From contig NZ_DLHL01000039.1 of NCBI RefSeq assembly GCF_002483225.1, positions 1 to 60,429 on the forward strand: a DNA stretch of 60,429 bases, in the 5' to 3' direction. Shown here piece by piece: positions 16,801 through 23,700 of the stretch; the first letter of the stretch is position 1; each line of letters opens with the position of its first letter. The stretch comes from Gemmatimonas sp. UBA7669 (lineage in GTDB: Bacteria; Gemmatimonadota; Gemmatimonadetes; Gemmatimonadales; Gemmatimonadaceae). Both the position numbers and the translations under genes were made by a program. The notes beneath the pieces were generated by a model, which did no database searches, had not been told where the DNA came from, and saw only the letters and a program-made list of their open reading frames with translations.

Positions 16801-17658
16801 CGGCAGAAGGTCACGGGCACCATCACGCTGGTGCTGAGCACGCGCACGGTGGCCGAGGGGCAGCCGGCGCCCACCGGCACCGTGGTGGTGCTGCAGGTGC
16901 GCGATACCGGCGATGGCATGAGCGAAGAGGTGCGGCAGCGCATTTTTGAGCCCTTCTTCACCACCAAGCCCACGGGCGAGGGCACGGGGCTGGGCATGGC
17001 GGTGGTGCACGGCATTGTGGTGTCACATGGCGGCCGTGCCGAGGTGTTCAGCACGCCTGGCGCGGGTTCCACGTTCGAACTGACGTTCCCCGCGGCGAAT
17101 ATCGAGGGACTCTTCGACGACGATCTTGATCCCGATCTGGTCGTGGACTTCGATGACGAGTCCCCGTCGGATGCATCGGCCCCGATGAGCCGTGAGCTGG
17201 TTGTGAGCGGCGAGTTTGATGTGCCCGTGACCGACGACGGGTCCGACGACCACGATGATGCCGTGCTGGAGACCAGCCCGTTTGCCGGTACGTCCGTCGT
17301 CGTGGTCGATGACGAACCGGGTGTGGCGGCGGTGGTGGAGCGCGCGCTGCAGCATGCGGGGCATGTGGTGCACGTCTTCACGGCACCGGAGGCCGCGTTG
17401 GCCTTCATTCGCGATCAGCCGTTTGCCGTGGATCTGGTGATCACCGACCAGACCATGCCGGGCATGACCGGCGACATGCTGACGGAACAGATTCACGCGC
17501 TGCGTGCCGAGCTCCCGGTGCTGATTCTCACCGGTTTCAGTCATCGCTTGTCGGCTGAGCGCGTGGCGGCCGTTGGGGTGATGGCCGTGCTCGACAAGCC
17601 GGTGGCGCTGGCGACGTTGCGCCGTGCGGTCAACGCGGCGCTGGCGGGATCTTCTTGA
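13801..17658 (+). CDS. Hybrid sensor histidine kinase with periplasmic beta-propeller and receiver domain
   Basis: The 1285-residue membrane protein starts with a signal-like segment, then about 700 residues of two-component-propeller repeats (W..T.DG.. and G...LWVGT-type blades). A Y_Y_Y-type domain follows (PPGRYTLTVWAYDWAGREYG, about 770-800). One transmembrane helix (about 816-836) and a coiled coil lead into the kinase: GVAHDFNNLLGVIRGNAEL with phospho-acceptor His883, then an ATPase domain with NLVSNAEYAL, DTGDGMS and GTGLGMAVVHG. A linker rich in Asp leads to a receiver domain (about 1160-1285) with Asp1216 in TDQTMPGM and Lys in LDKP. The GTG start overlaps the PPK2 gene. The ligand is unknown; this architecture is common in sugar-sensing systems. 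Confidence 0.93.
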   Translation: MIFAKRPLGLFLRLSLALSLTALPGETHAQSQPQAQAATRVEQAVPSGHVVRTVAERRFDAASGLRASTVFAMAQDQTGVPWLATDDGVFSYAGAQWRREAMPPEFERQQVRALLHAADGGRWMGTRSGLVYRAPDGRFVVYREADGLAGGTVFSLIESDAIDGRVQVLAGTSRGVSRFNGSGFESVPLPPDLNALALMLQEARAVDGSSELWVASARGQVARLHRGTWRVFSAADGLTTESAEHLASARGDSGSTVYVAGRGGVFVLRRSAEGERFERVPGAPDNAYRVEAVPTTDARSHAVWVGTSDGRVLQWDGATWHTVSTRLSDSHGTITMLQHLAGHGGGSAVYAAARGAYLVRLSQGVAAGVSVFPDRGSPYVNAVVAERGADGRDVLWVATQDSGLVRLGAMGDVRRFGFEPGSSRGAVTDLLRVSVSPPGPVIPGAEAPRTTLALANGVPWRFDGAGFAPMLSGLNGTRVHQVRRLPDVDGVEALLAATDDGVFRWSGSRWERAPVDVRGPVTSLASGVERGARVLYVGGVHTITTLGRGVSRVDTLPALSASLGIGSVRRVCTSGASTSGYAFAFDTERGVFWRRLDEREPWRALPLRLRRVLTSLGATDLVCLDNGRLAVGTFAGLALFDVSAASVDAWRILSQVADADGLPANAISAVATSGHPELLWVGTGFGLGVVDVARAAQLSPARLALRVTVQGAREVRDGDVLMPTDNDLHVEPSLLTYHREELTRFRVQLSEGELTSPRVAVDSLGGEWLDVPDRYYHDLPPGRYTLTVWAYDWAGREYGPILRHFSMQVPAYESPAALVTYGALIALILTGAYQWRMATLRSSTQRLLERERQADAERAWFQEQVREAQKLESLGTLAGGVAHDFNNLLGVIRGNAELARTALRKGRSNADHLGAILDASDRARDIVRQILTFSRRSTPTREYVNLSRLVLDLQPLLRRMVPRTVQLVTTGAEHAHLVQGDPTQLQQLLLNLVSNAEYALRQKVTGTITLVLSTRTVAEGQPAPTGTVVVLQVRDTGDGMSEEVRQRIFEPFFTTKPTGEGTGLGMAVVHGIVVSHGGRAEVFSTPGAGSTFELTFPAANIEGLFDDDLDPDLVVDFDDESPSDASAPMSRELVVSGEFDVPVTDDGSDDHDDAVLETSPFAGTSVVVVDDEPGVAAVVERALQHAGHVVHVFTAPEAALAFIRDQPFAVDLVITDQTMPGMTGDMLTEQIHALRAELPVLILTGFSHRLSAERVAAVGVMAVLDKPVALATLRRAVNAALAGSS

Positions 17659-18445
17659 TCAGCTTGTTGACGCCGTCGTTGATGAGCGACTTGGCCTTCT
17701 GCTCGCTGTTGCGGGAGGCTCGGCGCTTGATCTCGTCGGCGGTGAGCTTGACGAAGATGCTGTTGGGATAGCGGGCCACGACCGGCGCAATCTTGAGCGT
17801 GGCGGCGCCGTAGTCGCCGGCGTCCGCCAGGTTCATGGCGTTGGACAGCCGTACCATGGCGTCGAGTTCGTCCACTCGGCTCTTCTGCTGCTGCGTGGCC
17901 AGACGTGTTTCGGCGTCGGGTGAGAGTGCGATGTCGAGATCCTTCACGAGCTGGCGCGCGAGACGCTGCTGCAGGTCGAAGAACTCTTCCTGCTTGCCGG
18001 TGACGCGGGCTGTCTTCACGATGGCGCCGGTTTCCACGCGCACGACGCGGGTGTCGATGCGGAGCTGCGGATCGACAGCGGCCAGTGAGCCGATCACGAT
18101 GTACTGCGCGCCCGTGAGGCGGCCCACCTTTACCGCCGTGGTGGAGTCGAAATAGCCGCTGCGCTGCTGGTCGATCTCCTTCGTCACTTCAGCGAGGCGC
18201 TGACGTTCGAGCAGCTGGATGTCATCCACCGCCGAGAGGTCGGTGGTGAGCATGGCCGCCATGCCCTGACCCAGATGGTCGTAGTCCTTCTTGCCCGTGT
18301 TGTTGTCGAAGTTGAGGATGGCGACCGTCTTGCGCGCACTGCGGACCTCACCCGCGTCGCCGGAACTGGCAGGGCGGAAGGGGAGGGCAGCGCTGGCCGG
18401 GAGCAGGCCGAGCAGGGTGACGAGCAGGAGAGACGGCCTAAGCAT
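17630..18445 (-). CDS. CsgG/FlgO-like secreted protein
   Basis: The 271-residue protein has a signal peptide (MLRPSLLLVTLLGLLPASAA), then a CsgG-type fold: KTVAILNFDNNTGKKDYDHLGQGMAAMLTTDLSAVDDIQLLERQRLAEVTKEIDQQRSG, GRLTGAQYIVIGSLAAV and LRIDTRVVRVETGAIV. The C-terminal part is helical with possible repeat structure. CsgG-like domains occur in curli export, flagellar and LpoB-like lipoproteins; here there is no curli gene nearby and no lipobox. The 3' end overlaps the end of the histidine kinase gene by 29 bp in convergent orientation. Confidence 0.8.
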   Translation of the reverse strand: MLRPSLLLVTLLGLLPASAALPFRPASSGDAGEVRSARKTVAILNFDNNTGKKDYDHLGQGMAAMLTTDLSAVDDIQLLERQRLAEVTKEIDQQRSGYFDSTTAVKVGRLTGAQYIVIGSLAAVDPQLRIDTRVVRVETGAIVKTARVTGKQEEFFDLQQRLARQLVKDLDIALSPDAETRLATQQQKSRVDELDAMVRLSNAMNLADAGDYGAATLKIAPVVARYPNSIFVKLTADEIKRRASRNSEQKAKSLINDGVNKLIKKIPPAPR

Positions 18446-18641
18446 GACAGAGAGAGAATCGGAACGGCGGTGCAGAATGTCAAATGCCGGACGGGGCCCT
18501 GGCGGCGCCGGTTTCAGCGCGCCGGTGGTTTTGGGGAGGCGAAGGGGCGGAAGTTGCAGCGGGGACTGGTATGGGGCGGGTCACCGGGTTACGTTCTTCT
18601 TTCTGTTCACCAAGTGCTTGGCCTCGGCTGAGTTGCGGTGA

Positions 18642-18715
18642 CGGGACGTAGCGCAGCCCGGTAGCGCACCTGAATGGGGTTCAGGGGGTCGCGGGTTCAA
18701 ATCCCGCCGTCCCGA
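18642..18715 (+). tRNA. tRNA-Pro (anticodon GGG)
   Basis: A full cloverleaf of 74 nt can be drawn. The acceptor stem is CGGGACG/CGTCCCG with discriminator A. The D arm is GCGC-loop-GCGC. The anticodon arm is CCTGA-ATGGGGT-TCAGG, giving anticodon GGG with G37, followed by a 5-nt variable loop. The T arm is GCGGG-TTCAAAT-CCCGC. The C1-G72 pair is typical of bacterial tRNA-Pro. CCA is not encoded. It reads CCC and CCU codons. A terminator follows, and parts of its sequence recur at 20293 and 27949. Confidence 0.96.
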
Positions 18716-18728
18716 TTCATAAGAGAAG

Positions 18729-18762
18729 ACCCGGAAAAGACTTAGGTCTCGCCGGGTTTTTT
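18729..18762 (+). terminator. Rho-independent terminator after tRNA-Pro
   Basis: ACCCGG (18729-18734) pairs with CCGGGT (18752-18757), with an inner stem AGAC-TTAG-GTCT, followed directly by a run of T residues. It begins 13 nt after the tRNA end, so it should stop the tRNA transcript. Confidence 0.88.
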
Positions 18763-18845
18763 CGTACGTAGCGCCGCGCACCCTATGGCGGCTGCTCGAG
18801 GTAGCCCGCCGACCTCGCATTTTTCGGCCAAGCCCGCCTGCCTTC

Positions 18846-19379
18846 GTGAGCATTTACAAGGTCATTTCGGAGCTGAATCGCATTCTGGAAGGCGGGCTTG
18901 TGACCAAGTACGCCATCGGCGGGGCAGTGGCGGCCCAAGCCTATATCGAGACAAGCTCCACAGAAGACATCGATGTTTTCGTGGTGGTCGCGGGGGACGA
19001 GGCCAGGAGTTTGGCCCCTCTCTCCCGGATTTGGGGGGATCTGGTAGCCCACGGCGCGAAACAAGACGGTCAGTACCTGATCATTGGTGATTGGCCGCTG
19101 CAGCTCTTGATGTCCGACGATCCGCTGTATGGAGAAGCAATTGAAGCCGCCGCGTTGCGCGATGTCGACGGGCAGTCTGCATATTTCATGCTCCCCCAAC
19201 ATCTGGCCGCCATCGCGCTGAAGACTGGCCGATCGAAGGACTACCAACGCGTCGCCGAGTTCATGGCTCAAGGCTCGACGTCCGTCGCTCAAGTCGCCGA
19301 ACTTGTCCAGCGGTATGGTCTCCACGAGGCGTGGAACAAGTATCTCACCCGTTTCCCACCGGACGATGCCAACAATTGA
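18846..19379 (+). CDS. Nucleotidyltransferase, AbiEii-like toxin candidate
   Basis: The 177-residue protein opens with a polymerase-beta-type nucleotidyltransferase core. YAIGGAVAAQAYIETSSTEDIDVFVVV contains the Gly-Gly and the DxD pair, and IIGDWPLQLLMSD may supply the third acidic residue. A helical part follows (LPQHLAAIALKTGRSKDYQRVAEFMAQG), as in AbiEii and related toxins that modify tRNA or proteins with nucleotides. It begins with GTG and overlaps the small gene behind it by 14 bp. It lies 130 bp behind the tRNA-Pro gene, in presumed transferred DNA. Action as a toxin is inference from family and pairing. Confidence 0.78.
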   Translation: MSIYKVISELNRILEGGLVTKYAIGGAVAAQAYIETSSTEDIDVFVVVAGDEARSLAPLSRIWGDLVAHGAKQDGQYLIIGDWPLQLLMSDDPLYGEAIEAAALRDVDGQSAYFMLPQHLAAIALKTGRSKDYQRVAEFMAQGSTSVAQVAELVQRYGLHEAWNKYLTRFPPDDANN

Positions 19380-19695
19380 CTGGGACAGCGTCAAGAGCGC
19401 GAAGGATCAGCATCGCGAGCGCGTACGGGCTCAATCGTTTGGGGACAAGCTGAAGACGCTCGACAAACTGCGTGAGCGCGAGGCGCAGCTTCGCAAGCTG
19501 CGCCCCGGGGTGAACTCCGCGGTTTCGGCGCGCTCAACGTTTGCCACGTTGCCTGGTGAAGATGCGACTGCGCATGCCTCCACCCATGCACACTTTCTGC
19601 CTCTTGGTGCAGACGTGACCTTTGTGACGTCAGTAGTCGCGAGAGGAGCGGTCAGTGAGGGCGCGGCGCAGGCGTCTGCCAAGCCGTTGAAGTAA
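19366..19695 (+). CDS. Small partner of the nucleotidyltransferase, antitoxin candidate
   Basis: The 109-residue protein starts MPTIDWDSVKSAKDQHR and continues FGDKLKTLDKLREREAQLRKL. This short helical layout (WD.V..SK...R...., then EKL..LD.LRER...LR) is often found next to AbiEii-like nucleotidyltransferase genes. After about residue 48 comes an unusual Ala/Thr/Ser-rich tail (SAVSARSTFATLPGED and on) that does not look conserved. The gene overlaps its partner by 14 bp. The ATG at 19366 is preferred over the earlier frame opening at 19303 because the conserved part starts there. The antitoxin role is inferred from position only. Confidence 0.62.
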   Translation: MPTIDWDSVKSAKDQHRERVRAQSFGDKLKTLDKLREREAQLRKLRPGVNSAVSARSTFATLPGEDATAHASTHAHFLPLGADVTFVTSVVARGAVSEGAAQASAKPLK

Positions 19696-19701
19696 AGATC
19701 G

Positions 19702-20100
19702 GTGAGCATTCTGATCCAGTCGTGCATCGTGTGCGACATGGTGCGTCCCGAGCTGAACGGCAAGCTCATCGTCCTGGGCTTTCTGGGCGTTTGTCCGTTT
19801 GTCGATATCAGGCTGCCCAGGCTCGACAGGCCAACACCGCTGACGTTCTTACTGAGCGGTCACGTTGATCAATCGATCGAACAGCTGTCGGTGGAAGTGC
19901 TATTCGCGAAGGACAACTCAGTTATCGCGTCCACCGGCGAAGGGCACTTTGCTATCGCGGAAGCAAGCGGCACGATCAACATTGCACCTACGCTCTTGCT
20001 GACGTTCGGGAGATCAGGTCAGTTCCTCGTGCGGTGTCTGGCGGATGGGACGGAGTGTTATACCGGAGCGTTCACTGTGACCCAGGGTGGAGTAGTTTGA
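19702..20100 (+). CDS. Small DUF6941-like protein
   Basis: The 132-residue protein starts ILIQSCIVCDMVRPELNGKLIVLGFLGVCPFVDI, then a beta-rich part (LTFLLSGHVDQ, LSVEVLFAKDNSVIASTGEGHF, TLLLTFGRSGQFLVRCLADG). This resembles small beta-sandwich proteins grouped as DUF6941, in which a CDxx..x.GK.NILG opening recurs. Function is unknown. The start is a GTG 6 bp after the previous stop; an ATG at 19738 is also possible. The assignment is by eye and moderate. Confidence 0.55.
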   Translation: MSILIQSCIVCDMVRPELNGKLIVLGFLGVCPFVDIRLPRLDRPTPLTFLLSGHVDQSIEQLSVEVLFAKDNSVIASTGEGHFAIAEASGTINIAPTLLLTFGRSGQFLVRCLADGTECYTGAFTVTQGGVV

Positions 20101-20751
20101 AACCAAGGCTTATCTGGCGCTGTCGTCGTTCAGCTTGAAGTATTTTCTGTGCTTTAGGTTCGTTCATCCACCGCTCGAACGTCGCGAAGTCGGCACGTAC
20201 TTTTTAGTGCTCGGGAACTGGTAGTGCAAGCAGGGTCGCATGATCGTGGCCCGGAATCCATTTCGACTTTGTCTAGTAAGGAGGACTCGTGTGCGACGTG
20301 GCGCGGCCCGCTAGCGCACCTGAATGGGGTCCAAGGGGAGCGGTTTCTGACTGCGAACGCCGGCCCGAAATCCGAGTCTCGTCGAATAGCCCGGGTCTAT
20401 CCACCGCCAGTTACAGGCGGTATTGTGAGGCGATCGTCGGGCCGTCAAGTCGGCTCGTTCTCCAGGACGCAAGAAGGCGGCCGGGCACATCGTCATTTCC
20501 GTTCGGTTTGAGGGTTTCAGTGAACGTACTTTGGCAGTACGAGGCGCTCCTCAGGCAACCTGATGTTGACCGCCACCGGTCTGCGGGTTTCCGGGCCGGA
20601 GACACGCAGTTCCGGGCCCTATCCGGGCGAGGCGAAGGACGATTGAGGTGGGAATTCCCACTTTCATTCAACGCAACGACTTGAACCGTGAAGGTTCGTC
20701 GCAAAAAGGGATGTCGGCACCGCAGATCAGCCCTAAGATCACTAAGCGCTC
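20101..20751. other. Gene-poor stretch inside the island
   Basis: No reading frame here has a recognisable product; short overlapping frames between 20224 and 20704 appear to be chance. The main feature is a decayed tRNA-Pro copy at 20293-20347. Base composition is more mixed than in neighbouring core genes (for example TACTTTTTAGTG near 20199), fitting transferred, eroding DNA. The promoter of the large helicase gene must lie near its right end, but I see no convincing boxes. Confidence 0.55.
20293..20347 (+). pseudogene. Decayed partial tRNA-Pro copy, probable relic attachment site
   Basis: This segment aligns with tRNA-Pro(GGG) from the acceptor stem through the anticodon arm into the T stem. 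It contains an uninterrupted 19-nt match, TAGCGCACCTGAATGGGGT (20312-20330), and most of the flanking D-arm bases (GACGT.GCGC.GCCCG). The acceptor and T stems are mutated and the 3' half is lost, so it cannot fold as a working tRNA. It separates the nucleotidyltransferase module from the helicase/Mrr module. Integrative elements that enter tRNA genes leave such partial copies. Confidence 0.8.
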
Positions 20752-23700
20752 ATGACGAACATGACGTCAGCCACAATTGATGCCGCCAGTGTATCTCAGC
20801 TTGCCTCAGTGCTTGAGCGGGTGCGCCGAAGGCTGCTGGATCTTTCCGGCAACAACGCCCTGCTGAACTATCGGCACCCAAAGGCCTCATCACTGCGCAT
20901 TGTGGACGAGGTCCCAGCGCTAGTGTTCAAGCGAGTTGTGGACAACGGTCGCCTATCGTTCGCGCCTCTATCAGAGCCAGATGGTGAAGGGCGGGGACAT
21001 AGTGAGGCCGAGCCACCCGAGCAGCTGATCCTTGGGGCATCGACGGATCCTCGCGCACGAGCGCGCGAGGAGCGCCGCGCGAGCAACGCAAGACGCGAGG
21101 CGCGACGCCTGAAGCGGGCTGAGGAGATTGGTGTCAATCCCGACTACGATCTGCCGAGGGCAGTAAGCAGTGAGCACTCCAGTCACCACGACTCCAAGCT
21201 CCAGACACTGCTATTCCCAGACGAGTTGGAGGATCTACTCCGCAAGATTCACCGGACAGCCACGACGGCTCTCGAGGAGACTGGTGCCAACAGACTGCAC
21301 TTGCTTTGCGGCTTCATTGAGTGGTCGGAGTCAGGGTATGGCAGCGAGGAGCGTGTCTCACGTCTTGCACCACTTGTTCTGGTGCCCGTCGCCCTCCAGC
21401 GCCGCGACGTGGATGTTGCGACGAATACGTACCGATACGCACTTGAGCGAACGGGTGAGGACTGGAGCGCCAACGTCACGCTTCAAGAGAAGTGCCGCCT
21501 CGATTTTGGGTTAGTACTCCCAGACCTCGAGGACGAAGACGAGTCTCTTGAACATTACTTTGACCAGACTGAGAGGCTGCTGAAAGCGGCGCAACCGACT
21601 TGGCGCCTGCGCCGGTGTCTTACGCTCGGACTGGTTTCTTTTGGCAAAGTGCTCATGTGGCGGGATCTCGATCCCGCCAGATGGCCGGCGCGTCGCCCAA
21701 TCTTCAGCAGTGACCCGCTTCGTGAGCTACTCGGCGCCAATCGTACCATTGACCACGACGGTGCCGCGGCGAGTGCCGGCGGGAGCAACGAGTACCCAAT
21801 CGATAGACTGGACGAGGGGCCTGGTTCGTTGCCGCCAACGGTTATTGAGGCGGACAGTTCGCAGCATAGCGCCCTCGTAGATGTGGAGCGCGGCGTAAAC
21901 CTCGTGCTGCAAGGGCCTCCGGGTACGGGAAAGTCGCAAACGATCAGCAACCTTATTGCAGCGGCGATCAAGCACGGGCGGCGAGTACTGTTTGTGGCCG
22001 AGAAGAAAGCCGCCCTCGACGTGGTGTTCTCTCGGTTGCGTGCGGCCGGCCTGACCGACTTCTGCCTGGCACTGCACAGCCACTCTTCGGCGAAGCGCGA
22101 GTTCATCGAGGAGCTCGCCCGGCGGTTGACATTGCGTGAGCAGCCCCCTCCGCCGCCGCGCGAACTCGAACTCATTACTTCGCGTCTCCTTAACGCTCGC
22201 GAGTCGCTCGGGCTCCCGTTGCAGGCACTGCATGCGCCTTTCGGAGCAGTGGAGATGACGCCGTACGAGATCTTCTGGAGGGCGCGCCGCCTCTCAGCTA
22301 CGATCCCGCCGGATGTGCTCGCTACCGTACATGAGCTTCGACTCTCAAAGGTAACGCACGCTACCCGCCAAACGGTTGAAGCTCGGCGCGACCTTGTCGA
22401 AGACTTCGCAGGTGCCTACCGCAATGTGCGCGAAGAGGGTCTGGCGCTCGATAGGCACCCTTGGGCCGGCATCAGACACGAGGATATTCCGCACGCGGAC
22501 GTTGGCGATCTGCTTGATGCAGCACACGCCTGGAAGACCGCGATCGAGGAACTATTGGCGGAGGCGGTTAGAGTTGATGGAACTGTTGGAGAGCAGGTGC
22601 CCCATACTTTGGACGACTTAGCTCGGATCGCGGAGCGCGTACCGGGACTCGCCGCAAAGCTAACCGGCGTTCCAGCCGATCTCCCGCATCTCGTACTGTC
22701 GTCTACCGAGCTACCGGAGGTTCGGGCGGCGGTCGACGCCGTGTTAGAGGCACGCGCGCGCTGGCGTGCTGTGGAAGGTGCGTGGAGCCTGCCTGGACAT
22801 CTCCCACGGAGCACTGCTGATGCGGTGGCAGACTCGCTAGCCAGCGTCGTGCGACGCTTCGTTCCGACCGAAAACATACGCGCCGTCCGCAAGGTTGCGA
22901 CGGACGCAGAAGGCCTAATTGAGCAATTGTCCGTCGCGGACAACGTACTATCGATCCTCGTTGGCACGCTTGGTGGAGAGGACGCGCGTCGTGCGGCGGC
23001 TCTGTTCGACCGCGAGACACCCCTCACTGCCGACGCGTCCGCGGCACTGTTGGTGATCATCCGGGGCACTATGACGCTGACGCCCCTGGTCCTCGAACTT
23101 CTTCATGGAGTAGCGCGCGAGATTCAGGCTCGTGTTCGCCTTGAGGCGATGAAGTCTCGGGCCTCCGAACTGAGCCGGGAGAGGGCCGATCTGGACAGGC
23201 GCTTCGCGCCGAGCTTCCGGCCACCGATCGGCGAGCTACGCGAAGCTGCCGTCGCGCTTGCGACCGCTCCGCGCTTCTTGCCTTTCCTATTCTCAAGAGC
23301 GTACCGGAAGGCGCTTGGGACGTATCGCACGATGGGAGGCGGCGTCGCAGCGAACCGTGACGCGATGCTGGTTGATGTGCGTTCGCTGGTAAGCCACCAC
23401 GATGCTGTCGAAGCATTTTCCACGGAGCCCATGCTCCGCGACGTCTTCGGCGAGCATGCAAGGGGAGTAGACTCGCCGTTTGATGCCGCCCTCACCGCCG
23501 CCGACTGGCATACGATGGTACGCACTACCGTCCAATCGCTCGGGAAGAATGGGCGCGACCTGGCGGAGTTTGTGACTAGCGCGACGGCGGTGCAGTGGCA
23601 AGAGACATGTGATCGAACAATCAGGCTTATCGATAGCTGGGAGGTCGCTCTTCGATTGTCGAACATGTTGGGTGAATGCGCAAGTGCTCTTCGGCAGTCA

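Noticed and set aside
20224..20704. Several 95-131 codon frames in the gene-poor part of the island
   Set aside because: They overlap one another and the tRNA remnant and have no recognisable domains, so they are more likely chance frames in eroding DNA.
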